Shown in pieces: positions 23,297 through 32,900 of a stretch of 48,073 bases of DNA. The translations under genes and the position numbers were made by a program. This DNA is from Bacteroidia bacterium. Lineage in GTDB: Bacteria; Bacteroidota; Bacteroidia; Bacteroidales; Azobacteroidaceae. Under the pieces are notes generated by a model. That model had not been told where the DNA came from and did not search any database. It saw only the letters and a list, made by a program, of their open reading frames with translations. The stretch is taken from positions 1-48,073 of the forward strand of contig BNTV01000020.1 in the NCBI GenBank assembly GCA_025996865.1, given 5' to 3'. Positions within the stretch are counted from its first letter, which is position 1. Every line of letters begins with the position of its first letter.

Positions 23297-24193
23297 ATGG
23301 AATTAATTGACGGAAAAGCGGTTGCCGCACAAATCAAATCGGAAATCACCGAAGAAGTAAAACAAATCCTTGCCGCGGGTGGAAAACGTCCGCATCTGGC
23401 TGCAATTTTAGTCGGCCACGACGGCGGCAGCGAAACATACGTAGCAAGCAAAGTAAAAACCTGCGATGAAATCGGCTTCAAATCTACTTTAATTCGTTAC
23501 GAAGACGATGTTACCGAAGAAATCCTGCTGAACAAGGTCATTGAACTGAACAATGACCCCGATATCGACGGATTCATCGTGCAACTTCCGCTTCCCAAAC
23601 ATATTTCCGAACAAAAAGTAATCGAAACCATCGACTATCGCAAAGATGTGGATGGATTTCATCCGGTCAATGTCGGCCGCATGTCTATCGGATTGCCTTG
23701 CTTTGTTTCCGCCACGCCTGCCGGCATTGTGGAATTGTTGAGACGATATAAAATTGACACCTCAGGCAAACACTGTGTAGTGTTGGGACGGAGCAATATT
23801 GTCGGCAAACCGGTCGCTTCACTCTTGATGCAGAAAAGCAACCCCGGCGATTGTACTGTTACGGTTTGCCACAGTCGCACCAAAGACATCCGCAAATACT
23901 GTTTGGATGCCGATATTATTATTGCCGCTTTGGGTTCACCGGGTTTCCTGAAAGCCGATATGGTGAAAGAAGGAGTTGTAGTGATTGACGTAGGTACGAC
24001 GCGCGTTCCCTCGAATCAAACCAAATCGGGTTTCAAACTGAAAGGAGATGTAGAATTTGATGAGGTCGCGCCCAAATGTTCATACATTACCCCCGTTCCC
24101 GGAGGCGTAGGGCCAATGACGATTGTTTCTTTGATGAAGAATACTTTATTGGCGGCGAAAAAGATTGTTTATCAAATGCCCAAAACAAAATGA
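23297..24193 (+). CDS. folD: Bifunctional methylene-tetrahydrofolate dehydrogenase/cyclohydrolase
   Basis: A 298-residue FolD, which interconverts 5,10-methylene-THF and 10-formyl-THF with NADP. The start at 23297 ([14 protein letters not shown]) is chosen over an earlier frame overlapping ffh. Landmarks are the catalytic [14 protein letters not shown] (Tyr and Lys), [23 protein letters not shown], the nucleotide-binding [14 protein letters not shown], and the C-terminal [12 protein letters not shown]. Its end overlaps the convergent phosphate-transporter gene by 22 bases. Confidence 0.96.
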   Translation: MELIDGKAVAAQIKSEITEEVKQILAAGGKRPHLAAILVGHDGGSETYVASKVKTCDEIGFKSTLIRYEDDVTEEILLNKVIELNNDPDIDGFIVQLPLPKHISEQKVIETIDYRKDVDGFHPVNVGRMSIGLPCFVSATPAGIVELLRRYKIDTSGKHCVVLGRSNIVGKPVASLLMQKSNPGDCTVTVCHSRTKDIRKYCLDADIIIAALGSPGFLKADMVKEGVVVIDVGTTRVPSNQTKSGFKLKGDVEFDEVAPKCSYITPVPGGVGPMTIVSLMKNTLLAAKKIVYQMPKTK

Positions 24194-25176
24194 ACCAGCA
24201 AATAAACAATAGCCGCAAGAATCGCACTCACCGGAATCGTAAGAATCCACGCCCAAAGCAAACTAATCGTCACATTCCATCGCACGGCGGATAATCTTTT
24301 CACCGCACCTACTCCCATGATAGCGCCCGTGATGGTATGCGTAGTACTCACCGGTATTTTCCATATTTCCGTAAGGAACAGCGTTATCGCACCGGCTGTT
24401 TCGGCGCACACACCTTCCAGGGGAGTCACTTTGGTGATTTTCGTCCCCATCGTTTTTACAATACGCCAGCCACCCATCATTGTCCCAAGCCCGATAGCGC
24501 CGAAACACGTGAGCGGAACCCAATCCGGCACATTGCCGACCGAATCGATCCAACCCATCGAAATCATTGCTGTGGCAATAATCCCCATTACCTTTTGAGA
24601 ATCATTCAAACCGTGCCCCAAACTGAATAATCCGGAAGAAAGTAATTGCAAGCTTTTAAACATCTTTTCCGCCTTGTGGGCTTTCATTCTCCTGAAAGCC
24701 CATAATACGCCGAGCGTAATAATAGCCGAAATAACCAATCCGATTAAGGGTGCCAATACGATGAAAGAAGCGATTTTAACGATTACGGACGTATGAATGG
24801 CTTTGAAACCGGCAGCGCAAATGGCTGCTCCGGCAAATCCGCCGATCAATGTATGAGAGGAAGAGGACGGAATCCCCAAACGCCAAGTGAGTAAATTCCA
24901 AGTGATCGCAGCGATTAAACCCGAAAGGATAATCGGCAAGGTAATAAATTCTTCCCAAACGGTTTTAGCCACGGTATTGGCAATGCCAAATTCTCCGATA
25001 ATGTGTTTAGCAACGAAAAACGCGATAAAGTTGAACATTGCCGCCCAGAGTACAGCTTGAAAAGGAGTTAGAACGCGGGAGGAAACAATCGTTGAAATAG
25101 AATTTGCCGCATCATGAAACCCGTTGATAAAATCGAAAATAATTGCCAAGACGACAACTGTAATAAATAAAACCAT
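24172..25176 (-). CDS. pit: Inorganic phosphate transporter, PiT family
   Basis: A 334-residue membrane protein with the two inverted PiT repeats. The first carries [17 protein letters not shown], with the GFHDAANS substrate motif, and [16 protein letters not shown]. The second carries [20 protein letters not shown] and [17 protein letters not shown]. These transporters move phosphate with H+ or Na+. The DUF47 protein gene lies 14 bases upstream on the same strand, the usual regulator partner. The C-terminal codons overlap the end of folD. Confidence 0.93.
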   Translation of the reverse strand: MVLFITVVVLAIIFDFINGFHDAANSISTIVSSRVLTPFQAVLWAAMFNFIAFFVAKHIIGEFGIANTVAKTVWEEFITLPIILSGLIAAITWNLLTWRLGIPSSSSHTLIGGFAGAAICAAGFKAIHTSVIVKIASFIVLAPLIGLVISAIITLGVLWAFRRMKAHKAEKMFKSLQLLSSGLFSLGHGLNDSQKVMGIIATAMISMGWIDSVGNVPDWVPLTCFGAIGLGTMMGGWRIVKTMGTKITKVTPLEGVCAETAGAITLFLTEIWKIPVSTTHTITGAIMGVGAVKRLSAVRWNVTISLLWAWILTIPVSAILAAIVYLLVHFVLGI

Positions 25177-25190
25177 GCGTTTATTTTTTA

Positions 25191-25844
25191 TTATGCATAT
25201 TTGACAATAATCGTCTTCAAAACTTTGCCCACATTGTTAATTTTGTTGGCGCATTTTTCCAATTCCTGAATGATTTCTTTTAATTTCATCAATTCAAGCG
25301 TTCGCATTTCACTTTTGAAAAGACCCGAAGTCCCCTTTTCGTAAACGCCATCCGCTTCTTCTTCCAATTGTTTGATCTTCTTCACATGTCCATTTACTTG
25401 TTCCCCTGATTTTTTCACTTGGTTCAATATATGCGCGGCAATCTGAACTTCCGCAGCTCCTTTCCTGATAATTTGAGCCAATTGCGTAGTAGCCGGAGGC
25501 AAGGTTTCCGGAGAGAAAAGCATGACTTTTTGCGCCGCACGGTTAATCACATCAATCGCATCATCCATTTCGTCGGCTAAAGCGCTGATATCCTCCCGGT
25601 CAAAAGGTGTAAGAAAAGTATCATTCAATTCCTTATAGATAAGTCCTGTAACTTTATCTCCTTTGGTTTCTTCTAATTTGATGGCTCTACATAAATCTTT
25701 TACCCGATCTTTATAGTTATCTAACGAAAATAACTCTTCCAAAAGAACTGCCGATTGATCCAATATATCAGCAGTTTCTTCCAAAAGCGGGAAAAACTTC
25801 CCATCTTTTGGGGTAAAAACACTTAAAATGCTGTTAAACTTCAT
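25191..25844 (-). CDS. DUF47 (PhoU-like) protein
   Basis: A 217-residue all-helical protein of the DUF47/PhoU-like family. It has acidic helices with EETKGDKVTGLIYKEL, TFLTPFDREDISALADEMDD and LEEEADGVYEKG, the E/D-rich stretches that bind metal in PhoU folds. DUF47 genes are almost always next to a pit gene, as here, and are thought to modulate the low-affinity phosphate transporter. The two genes form an operon (14-base gap). A 112-base spacer separates it from polA; it holds no gene or clear promoter. Confidence 0.9.
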   Translation of the reverse strand: MKFNSILSVFTPKDGKFFPLLEETADILDQSAVLLEELFSLDNYKDRVKDLCRAIKLEETKGDKVTGLIYKELNDTFLTPFDREDISALADEMDDAIDVINRAAQKVMLFSPETLPPATTQLAQIIRKGAAEVQIAAHILNQVKKSGEQVNGHVKKIKQLEEEADGVYEKGTSGLFKSEMRTLELMKLKEIIQELEKCANKINNVGKVLKTIIVKYA

Positions 25845-25956
25845 ATTAACTTATATTTAATAATTGATTATTTTCTACAATGCCTAACCGGAATACGGGC
25901 GCGAAGTTAAGGTTTTTTCTCATATAAGCCAAAAAATTTAAACAAAATTTGTAATT

Positions 25957-28731
25957 TTAATGCGCCTCCAACCAATTCTTCCCCACTCCACAATCGGCAA
26001 TCAACGGCACTCTCAACTGTGCAGCATTCTGCATTTCTTCCACGACAATCCGTCGAACGGCATCCTCTTCATCGGCTATTACATTGAAATTCAACTCGTC
26101 ATGCACTTGCATAATCATCCGCGAACGCAAATTTTCTTCCCGGAAACGCCGATGAATCCGGTTCATCGCTACTTTGATAATGTCTGCGGCCGAACCTTGA
26201 ATCGGAGCGTTTATCGCATTTCGTTCGGCATAACCCCGCACGACCGCGTTTCTTGAATTAATATCGGGCAAAAACCGTTTCCGGTGGAAAATGGTTTCCA
26301 CATAGCCGTTTTGACGGGCGATTTCAATGCTTTTGTCCATGTAGGTTTTTACACCGGGATAAGTCGCAAAATATCCGTCTATCAATTCTTTAGCCTCACC
26401 GCGGGGAACATGCAACTGTTCGCTCAGCCCAAAAACGGAGATGCCGTAAATAATTCCAAAATTTGCCGTTTTGGCTTTGCGGCGCATATCGCGGGAGACT
26501 TGATCGATCGGCAAACCGAAAATTTTTGCCGCCGTTGCCGCATGAATATCCTGTCCGCTCAAAAAAGCTTCAATCATGTTTTTATCTTCGCTCAGGTGCG
26601 CCATAATCCGCAATTCGATTTGAGAATAATCGGCAGAGAAAAAGAGGCAGCCATCGTCGGGAATAAACGCTTTGCGGATTTCCTTCCCTTCTTCATCGCG
26701 AATGGGTATATTTTGCAGATTGGGATTTGTCGAACTCAAACGGCCGGTCGAAGTCGTTGTCTGGTTGTAAGTCGTGTGAACTTTCCCGTCCACCGGACTA
26801 ATCAGGCTCGGAAGCGCATCGACATACGTGGATAACAGTTTTTTTACTTTCCGGTATTCCAAGATTTTTTCCACTACCGGGTGTTTCGATTTCAGATTTT
26901 CCAATACATCTTCACTGGTGGTATATTGTCCTGATTTGGTTTTCTTGGATTTCTCAATAATTTTCAGTCGGTCGAACAAAACTTCGCCTACCATTTTCGG
27001 CGAACTGATATTAAATTCCACACCGGCCAATTCATAAACCTTTCTCTCAATTTCCTGCAAATATTTGCCCAATCCATCGGAAGATTGTTTCAAAGCAGCC
27101 ACATCGAGCCGGACGCCGGTTTCTTCCATATCTGCCAAAACTTTCACCAAAGGCATCTCTATTTCATAAAGCAATTCGGAAAAATTATTTTTTTCAATCA
27201 GATTTTCAAAAACGGTTTTCAATTTCAACGCAATATCGGCATCTTCGGCGGCATAATCCACCAATCGTTCAACGGGAACTTGTCTCATATTCAACTGGTT
27301 TTTCCCTTTCGCACCGATCAATTCTTCAATATGAATCGTTTGGTAATGCAGATGCGTTTCGGCCAAATAATTCAAGTTGTGACGATATTCGGGATTCAAC
27401 AAATAGTGAGCGATCAATGTGTCGAACATCGGACTATCGACATAGACATTGTATTTTTTCAACACATTCATATCGAACTTGATATTTTGTCCGATTTTCA
27501 AAATGTCGGGGCTTTCCAATACTTCCTTAAACATATCGACTCGCTTTTGTGCTTCCTCACGGTTGGCCGAAACAGGGACGAAACAAGCTTCGCCTTCTTT
27601 CAAGGCAAAAGACATTCCGACCAATTCCGCAATCAACGGATCTATACCGGTTGTTTCCGTATCAAATGCTACTATTTTCCGGTCCTTTATTTTAGCGATG
27701 AAATCGAGAATTTCTTCTGTTTTATCCAATAAAAAATAATGATGAGGAACTGTTTTATAGCTTTCAAATGTGCCGAATTCAATTTCAGCCGGAGTTTCGA
27801 CCGATAAATCGTCAAAAAGAGAAGCTTGAACAGGTTGATTTTTGGGAGTCACTGCAACCGGCTTTTTCGTTTCGCCGAAAATTCGCGTTGAAAGTTGCCG
27901 GAACTCCAATTCATCGAAAATTTTACGTAGGGCAGGCTCGTCTATTTCTTCCCGAAGCAATTCCTCGGGATTAAACTCAATGGGAACATCCGTTTTGATG
28001 GTTGCCAAAAATTTGGAGAAAACAATCAGGTCTTTGTTTGTTTCGATTTTGGTTTTGAGCGAACCTTGCAACTGGTCACTACTTGCCAAAAGATTTTCGA
28101 TGCTTCCGAATTGAGCGATTAATTTTTGAGCGGTCACTTCTCCTACCCCCGGACATCCGGGAATATTGTCCGATTTATCGCCCATCAATCCGAGAAAATC
28201 AATCATTTGCAACGGATTGTCCAAACCGTATTTTTCCTTGACTTCTTCCATGCCCAATATGTCAAAATCATTGCTTCCGTATTTCGGACGATACATGAAA
28301 ATATTTTTATCGACCAATTGTCCGTAATCTTTATCGGGAGTCATCATGAAAACTTCGTAATCGGAGGAAGCTTTTTTCGCAATGGTTCCAATCACATCGT
28401 CCGCTTCGTAACGCGGAACTTCGAGAATCGGGATGCGGTAAGCACGAACAATCTCTTTGATAATCGGGACGGAAGCGCGTATTACTTCGGGCGTTTCTTC
28501 ACGTTGGGCTTTGTATTGTTCGTAGGCCTCGTGACGAAAAGTCGGCCCGGAAGGGTCGAAAGCGATGCCGATATGTGTGGGATTTTCTTTTTTCAGAACT
28601 TCTTCCAAAGTATTCACGAATCCGAAAATAGCAGAAGTGTTAAATCCTTTGGAATTAATCCGGGGCATTTTCATAAACGCGTAATAAGACCTGTATATCA
28701 ATGCGTAAGCATCCAATAAAAAAAGTTTCAT
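25957..28731 (-). CDS. polA: DNA polymerase I
   Basis: A 924-residue, three-domain Pol I. Residues 1 to about 270 form the 5'-3' flap nuclease (MKLFLLDAYALIYRSYYAF, RYEADDVIGTIA, GLMGDKSDNIPGCPGVG). Residues about 320-510 form the 3'-5' exonuclease with the intact metal motif FDTETTGIDP, so proofreading is probably retained. The polymerase part includes TGRLSSTNPNLQNIP, SADYSQIELRIMAHLS, RRKAKTANFGIIYG and QVHDELNF. The start is placed at 28731; a longer frame to 28764 would begin inside the inverted-repeat element and is rejected. Confidence 0.96.
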   Translation of the reverse strand: MKLFLLDAYALIYRSYYAFMKMPRINSKGFNTSAIFGFVNTLEEVLKKENPTHIGIAFDPSGPTFRHEAYEQYKAQREETPEVIRASVPIIKEIVRAYRIPILEVPRYEADDVIGTIAKKASSDYEVFMMTPDKDYGQLVDKNIFMYRPKYGSNDFDILGMEEVKEKYGLDNPLQMIDFLGLMGDKSDNIPGCPGVGEVTAQKLIAQFGSIENLLASSDQLQGSLKTKIETNKDLIVFSKFLATIKTDVPIEFNPEELLREEIDEPALRKIFDELEFRQLSTRIFGETKKPVAVTPKNQPVQASLFDDLSVETPAEIEFGTFESYKTVPHHYFLLDKTEEILDFIAKIKDRKIVAFDTETTGIDPLIAELVGMSFALKEGEACFVPVSANREEAQKRVDMFKEVLESPDILKIGQNIKFDMNVLKKYNVYVDSPMFDTLIAHYLLNPEYRHNLNYLAETHLHYQTIHIEELIGAKGKNQLNMRQVPVERLVDYAAEDADIALKLKTVFENLIEKNNFSELLYEIEMPLVKVLADMEETGVRLDVAALKQSSDGLGKYLQEIERKVYELAGVEFNISSPKMVGEVLFDRLKIIEKSKKTKSGQYTTSEDVLENLKSKHPVVEKILEYRKVKKLLSTYVDALPSLISPVDGKVHTTYNQTTTSTGRLSSTNPNLQNIPIRDEEGKEIRKAFIPDDGCLFFSADYSQIELRIMAHLSEDKNMIEAFLSGQDIHAATAAKIFGLPIDQVSRDMRRKAKTANFGIIYGISVFGLSEQLHVPRGEAKELIDGYFATYPGVKTYMDKSIEIARQNGYVETIFHRKRFLPDINSRNAVVRGYAERNAINAPIQGSAADIIKVAMNRIHRRFREENLRSRMIMQVHDELNFNVIADEEDAVRRIVVEEMQNAAQLRVPLIADCGVGKNWLEAH

Positions 28732-28750
28732 ATTTCCTTTATTTTGATAC

Positions 28751-28841
28751 CCGGATTGCTTCACCGCTTACGCAATTCGCAATGACGACTGCGATTATTT
28801 TCTTCACTACGTCATTGCGAACCTTTGGCGAAGCAATCCGG
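28751..28841. repeat. Inverted-repeat (REP/MITE-like) element upstream of polA
   Basis: The left arm (28751-28787) begins CCGGATTGCTTC and ends TTCGCAATGACG. The right arm (28810-28841) is its near-perfect reverse complement, beginning CGTCATTGCGAA and ending GAAGCAATCCGG. The outer 12 and inner 12 bases pair exactly, and the middle parts differ in length. The CGTCATTGCGA...GAAGCAATCC pattern is a widespread dispersed intergenic palindrome in bacteria. Only one copy is in this window. It sits between the divergent polA and polyprenyl synthetase genes. Confidence 0.75.
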
Positions 28842-28919
28842 AAATTTAATTTTGCTGTAAAGGTATAAAAATTTTGTGTAAGTTCCGTTCATTTAAGCCT
28901 AACTCTTGAATTTTATTTT

Positions 28920-28927
28920 TATCTTTG
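28920..28927 (+). promoter_or_regulatory. Predicted -7 element for polyprenyl synthetase gene
   Basis: TATCTTTG, a perfect TAnnTTTG match, ends 25 bases before the start codon at 28953. The nearest TTG is too close to serve as a standard -33 box. Confidence 0.45.
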
Positions 28928-28952
28928 CACTTTCTTATTGGAAAAGTAAAAA

Positions 28953-29927
28953 ATGGATAAACTCACAGTCATTACACAGTCCGTACAAAAAGAAATAGAA
29001 GCTTTTAACAAGCTTTTTATATCGTCTTTGCATGGTCATAATGATGATTTTCAATCCATGATTGATTTCATTTTGGGGAGCAACGGGAAACGGATTCGCC
29101 CGATTGTTCTTATTCTTTCAGCTAAACTTTGTGGAGAATCCAGTCGGAAAACCATTGATTATGCCTTAATTCTGGAATTGTTGCACACGGCGACATTGAT
29201 ACATGACGATGTTGTGGACAACACGATGGAGCGGCGCGCTCAACCTTCCGTCAATGCACAATACGACAATCGGGTTGCGGTTTTGTTGGGTGATTATATT
29301 CTTTCTTTGGCGATTGCCCGTGCGGTAATGGCGCAAAATCTGGCTGTGATGGAAATCATTTCCCGTCTTGCACAAAATCTGGCGGACGGGGAATTGACTC
29401 AACTGATTGCTTCCAAAGAAGCGATTGTCGATGAAAAGCGTTATTTTGAGGTGATTCGGAAAAAAACCGCGATTTTACTTTCTTCCTGTTCCGAAATGGG
29501 CGCTCTGTCCGTGGGCGCGAATCCGGAAACAAGAGAAAAACTCCGGTTAATCGGGGAAAATTTAGGTTTGTGTTTCCAAATTAAAGATGATATTTTCGAT
29601 TATTTCGACCAGGGAGAAATCGGAAAACCGACCGGAAATGATATCCGCGAAGGAAAAATCACGCTTCCGCTGATTCATGCTTTGCAAACGGCGCCACAAA
29701 CAACTTCTGCCGTTATGCTTGAAATCATTTCTAAACAAGATTTCTCTCAAGAAAATATCCGGCAGCTAATCGAATTTGCTAAAGAATATGGTGGAATTGA
29801 GTACGCTCAAACGAAGATGCAGGAAATAAAAGCGAAAATGCTTGCATTGCTGGCAACTTTTCCCGATTCGGAAGCTAAAACGGCAATGACGGATTTGGTT
29901 GATTACATTATTGAGCGGAAGAAATAA
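28953..29927 (+). CDS. ispB: Polyprenyl (octaprenyl/heptaprenyl) diphosphate synthase
   Basis: A 324-residue trans-isoprenyl diphosphate synthase. The first aspartate-rich motif is LIHDDVVDNTMERRAQPS and the second is QIKDDIFDYFDQGEIGKPTGNDI; GNGKRIRP-like NGKRIRPIVL near residue 48 binds isopentenyl diphosphate. It elongates farnesyl or geranylgeranyl diphosphate to the side chain of menaquinone. Residues upstream of the first motif (LLHTATL) are small, consistent with long-chain products. Its 3' end overlaps the convergent vanZ gene by 20 bases. Confidence 0.92.
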   Translation: MDKLTVITQSVQKEIEAFNKLFISSLHGHNDDFQSMIDFILGSNGKRIRPIVLILSAKLCGESSRKTIDYALILELLHTATLIHDDVVDNTMERRAQPSVNAQYDNRVAVLLGDYILSLAIARAVMAQNLAVMEIISRLAQNLADGELTQLIASKEAIVDEKRYFEVIRKKTAILLSSCSEMGALSVGANPETREKLRLIGENLGLCFQIKDDIFDYFDQGEIGKPTGNDIREGKITLPLIHALQTAPQTTSAVMLEIISKQDFSQENIRQLIEFAKEYGGIEYAQTKMQEIKAKMLALLATFPDSEAKTAMTDLVDYIIERKK

Positions 29928-30294
29928 GCCGTCTATTTATCAGCAGACAAACCAAACACCCACAAACAATGCCAATCGAATCAAACAAAAAATCCATCCA
30001 ATCACCGCTCCGGGTAGTAGTCAGATACTCTTGACCCATTTCTATTCCGCCACCAAAAACAATCGGAAACAAAAAAGAGGCGACAAAAATCAACCATCCG
30101 TTTACCTTTTGCTTCAAATGAAACGAATTATCAAAAAACATGACACCCGATAATCCCAAAAACATCAGGAAATGAACCAATTTATCAAAATTCGTCATTG
30201 GCGGAGCTTCCATTTGGGGTGGATTTATAAAACATAGAATAAGAATTGTAATTATGAATAAAATTGAAATCCAATATCTTTTTAAAACAATCAT
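29908..30294 (-). CDS. VanZ-family membrane protein
   Basis: A 128-residue protein with four predicted transmembrane helices. VanZ landmarks are NFDKLVHFLMFLGLS (D/K..H...F) and the later GGGIEMGQEYLTTTRSGDWMDFLFDSIG (E..Q....R..D..D...N/S..G). The family is named for teicoplanin resistance, but most members have no known role. It overlaps deoC by 4 bases (ATGA) and is last in the dtd-mazG-deoC-vanZ run. Confidence 0.85.
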   Translation of the reverse strand: MIVLKRYWISILFIITILILCFINPPQMEAPPMTNFDKLVHFLMFLGLSGVMFFDNSFHLKQKVNGWLIFVASFLFPIVFGGGIEMGQEYLTTTRSGDWMDFLFDSIGIVCGCLVCLLINRRLISSAQ

Positions 30295-31142
30295 AAAGCT
30301 TTTAAAATATTTTGTGATAAACTACTTGCTCCAATCCTGAATAATTCGGGAGTGAGCCATTCTTTTCCCAAAGTTTCCTTGACAATCGTATAATATTTCA
30401 AGGCATCTTCCACAGTGCGAATACCTCCCGAAACTTTTACGCCTGTTTTTTTACTGTGAAGCCTGTAATATTCCTTAATGGCTTGGCAAATCACATAAGC
30501 CGCTTCGGGACTTGCTCCGGAATAGACTTTCCCTGTCGATGTTTTGAGAAAATCCGCACCGGAATACATGGCTAAAATTGAAGCTTTCTTAATATTTTCA
30601 GCTGTTTTTAACAAACCTGTTTCAAGAATCACTTTTAACTTTGCGTCCCGACAAGCATCTTTTATTTCTTCAATTTCGACAGACAAATCTTCATAATTTC
30701 CTTCTAAAAAATCCCCGACATTCAAAACGATGTCAATTTCATTGGCGCCATCGGCAACAGCCAAAGAAACTTCGGCAATTTTCACTTCGGTAAAAGTTTG
30801 TGAAGACGGAAATCCGGCGGCAACAGAAGCAATCCGAACATCAGCCGTTAAAGCATCTTTCACGATTTGCACAAAATTCGGATAAACGCAAATCGCCGCA
30901 ACATTATCCATATCCAATCTTGAGCCGTCAAAATCATTGACCGCTTCAATAAACTTCCAGATAGTTTCTTTGCTGTCTTCTGTATTCAAAGACGTTAAAT
31001 CAATGCAGGAATAAAGGAATTTCAAAACATCAGGTGTATTGTTTTCCTGAAATTTTCCGACGATTTCGGCTGTTTTCCGGCTTATTTCCTCCTCATTCAG
31101 ATTCAATTGGTAATTTCCAAGAACCTCTTCGTATTTACTCAT
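30291..31142 (-). CDS. deoC: Deoxyribose-phosphate aldolase
   Basis: A 283-residue class I aldolase that splits 2-deoxyribose-5-phosphate to glyceraldehyde-3-phosphate and acetaldehyde. The Schiff-base lysine is in ADFLKTSTGKV, with a second conserved lysine in TGVKVSGGIRT. FLYSCIDLTSL near the N-terminus and EIDIVLNVGDFLEGNY complete the barrel signature. It is longer than the E. coli enzyme mainly through the N-terminal 40 residues, as in other Bacteroidota. The mazG-like gene lies 2 bases upstream and vanZ overlaps downstream. Confidence 0.94.
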   Translation of the reverse strand: MSKYEEVLGNYQLNLNEEEISRKTAEIVGKFQENNTPDVLKFLYSCIDLTSLNTEDSKETIWKFIEAVNDFDGSRLDMDNVAAICVYPNFVQIVKDALTADVRIASVAAGFPSSQTFTEVKIAEVSLAVADGANEIDIVLNVGDFLEGNYEDLSVEIEEIKDACRDAKLKVILETGLLKTAENIKKASILAMYSGADFLKTSTGKVYSGASPEAAYVICQAIKEYYRLHSKKTGVKVSGGIRTVEDALKYYTIVKETLGKEWLTPELFRIGASSLSQNILKAL

Positions 31143-31144
31143 AT

Positions 31145-31471
31145 TTATTTTAATTTTGAATTTTGTTTATGTCTATCTTTATCTCTTAACGTTTTTTTCG
31201 CCAAATTGTTTTCAAAAGCTTCGGTTAAATTCACGCCTGTTTGGTTTGCTAAACACATAAGAACCCACAAAATATCGGCCATTTCATCGGCTAAATTCCC
31301 ATCTAAATCCGATTTTTTGAACGATTGGTCGCCGTAAGTCCGCGCCATAATTCGCGCTAATTCACCAACCTCTTCAGTCAGGATCGTCATGTTGGTCAAT
31401 TCCGAAAAATATCGAACTCCATAAGTTTTGATCCATTCGTCCACCTTATTTTGTGCTTCTTGTATTGTCAT
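31145..31471 (-). CDS. MazG-like nucleotide pyrophosphohydrolase
   Basis: A 108-residue all-alpha NTP pyrophosphatase. The metal-binding set is ILTEEVGELARIMAR (ExxE) and LADEMADILWVLMCLANQTG (ExxD). The start at 31471 (MTIQEAQNKVDEW) is preferred over 31495, which would run into dtd. It hydrolyses nucleoside triphosphates to monophosphates, probably as house-cleaning of damaged dNTPs. The position between dtd and deoC fits a nucleotide- and translation-quality operon. Confidence 0.88.
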   Translation of the reverse strand: MTIQEAQNKVDEWIKTYGVRYFSELTNMTILTEEVGELARIMARTYGDQSFKKSDLDGNLADEMADILWVLMCLANQTGVNLTEAFENNLAKKTLRDKDRHKQNSKLK

Positions 31472-31472
31472 T

Positions 31473-31925
31473 TCATTCCTTAATTTTCGAATCAATAATA
31501 ATGGTCACCGGTCCGTCGTTAATCAATTCAACCTGCATATCGGCGCCAAATTCACCGGTTTGAATTTCCTTTCCCAAAGCATTCGACAATTCCGAGCAAA
31601 ACTCATTGTATAGAGGAATCGCGAAATCCGGTTTTGCCGCTTTGATGTAAGAAGGTCTGTTGCCTTTTTTCGTCGAAGCATGAAGCGTAAATTGACTGAC
31701 GCACAAAACCGCTCCGTCTGTTTCCAACACCGAACGATTCATTATGCCGTTTTCATCGGCAAAAATCCGAAGATTGACAATTTTTTTAACTAAAAAATCA
31801 ATATCTTCCGAATTATCCGAATCTACAATACCAATTAAAACCAGCAAACCTTTCCCTATCAAAGATTTTAATTTTTCACCGATGGTTACGGATGCTTTTG
31901 AGACTCTTTGAATGACTACACGCAT
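31473..31925 (-). CDS. dtd: D-aminoacyl-tRNA deacylase
   Basis: A 150-residue Dtd, which removes D-amino acids (and glycine from tRNA-Ala) from mischarged tRNA. The start is at 31925 (MRVVIQRVSKASVTIG). The two signature loops are present: LCVSQFTLHASTKKGNRPSY and the C-terminal VELINDGPVTIII with the Gly-cisPro-equivalent region. It is the first gene of the minus-strand run and is followed by the MazG-like gene after one base. Confidence 0.94.
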   Translation of the reverse strand: MRVVIQRVSKASVTIGEKLKSLIGKGLLVLIGIVDSDNSEDIDFLVKKIVNLRIFADENGIMNRSVLETDGAVLCVSQFTLHASTKKGNRPSYIKAAKPDFAIPLYNEFCSELSNALGKEIQTGEFGADMQVELINDGPVTIIIDSKIKE

Positions 31926-31998
31926 TTTGGAACTAATAAAAACTGCTGCTAAGGTACAACTTTTCTCTGATTCTTCCAATTTTTTTAAAATAGGAGAG

Positions 31999-32029
31999 TT
32001 GCATTATTCAAAAATGTTATTTATATTTG
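31999..32029 (+). promoter_or_regulatory. Predicted promoter of the dinD-like gene
   Basis: TTG (31999-32001), 20 bases, then TATATTTG (32022-32029), 19 bases before the start codon. No LexA-type palindrome was recognised around it. Confidence 0.6.
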
Positions 32030-32048
32030 CAAAAAAATATAAAGAACA

Positions 32049-32894
32049 ATGGCCAAGACAAAATTAACAAAAACAGTGAATTCCATTTTTGAGCAAATCA
32101 GAAGGATTGATGAAAAAGGAAATGAATATTGGAGCGCTCGCGAATTTGCAAAAGCACTCGAATATGTTGAGTACCGGAACTTTATCCCAACTATTAATCG
32201 TGCAAAAGAAGCTTGTCTAAACAGTGGGTTAACGATTACCGATCATTTCGTTGATATAAACGAAATGATAATTGTGGGTAAAGGTGCTGAAAGACAAGTA
32301 GATAGTATTAAATTATCACGTTATGCATGTTACTTGATAGTGCAAAATGCAGACCCTTCGAAAGAAGTTATCGCATTGGGACAGACCTACTTCGCTGTGC
32401 AAACTCGCATGCAGGAAATCAAGCGCATGCAAGAATACAATGCTTTGACAAGTGAAAATGAAAAACGTTTGTTTCTACGCAACGAACTCCGGCGGCACAA
32501 TTCCCAGTTAGCTGATACAGCACACAATGCTGGAGTAATTGATGCGATTGATTACGCGATTTTTCAAAATTTCGGGTACAAAGGTCTATATGGTGGATTG
32601 GATGCCAAAGCTATCCATGGTAAAAAACAACTGAAAAAAAGTCAAAACATACTCGATCACATGGGTAGTACCGAATTAGCAGCTAATCTTTTCCGCGCCA
32701 CGCAGACTGAAGAAAAGCTGCGCCGTGAAAATATCAAAGGAAAGCAAAAAGCCAATCAAACGCATTACGAAGTAGGTACAAAAGTACGGAAAACCATCAA
32801 GGATCTTGGTGGAACCATGCCTGAAGATTTACCTACTGCCGAAAGTATTAAAAAATTGGAACAGAAGGAGAAAAAAAAATTGAATAAAGGATAA
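32049..32894 (+). CDS. dinD: DinD-like DNA-damage-inducible protein (Bro-N domain)
   Basis: A 281-residue homologue of E. coli DinD. The N-terminal Bro-N-like domain (about 10-115) includes YWSAREFAKALEYVEYRNF and IKLSRYACYLIVQNADPSKE. The middle has QTYFAVQTRMQEI and DAIDYAIFQNFGYKGLYGGL, and MGSTELAANLFRATQTEEKL is the DinD signature block. DinD inhibits RecA-mediated strand exchange in E. coli, and relatives occur on phages and islands. Basic residues dominate the C-terminus. It is monocistronic, with its own promoter and a strong hairpin downstream. Confidence 0.88.
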   Translation: MAKTKLTKTVNSIFEQIRRIDEKGNEYWSAREFAKALEYVEYRNFIPTINRAKEACLNSGLTITDHFVDINEMIIVGKGAERQVDSIKLSRYACYLIVQNADPSKEVIALGQTYFAVQTRMQEIKRMQEYNALTSENEKRLFLRNELRRHNSQLADTAHNAGVIDAIDYAIFQNFGYKGLYGGLDAKAIHGKKQLKKSQNILDHMGSTELAANLFRATQTEEKLRRENIKGKQKANQTHYEVGTKVRKTIKDLGGTMPEDLPTAESIKKLEQKEKKKLNKG

Positions 32895-32900
32895 ACAATA

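Noticed and set aside
24172..24193. folD/pit overlap as a frameshift or assembly error
   Set aside because: Both proteins end normally for their families; a 22-base tail-to-tail overlap is common in compact genomes.
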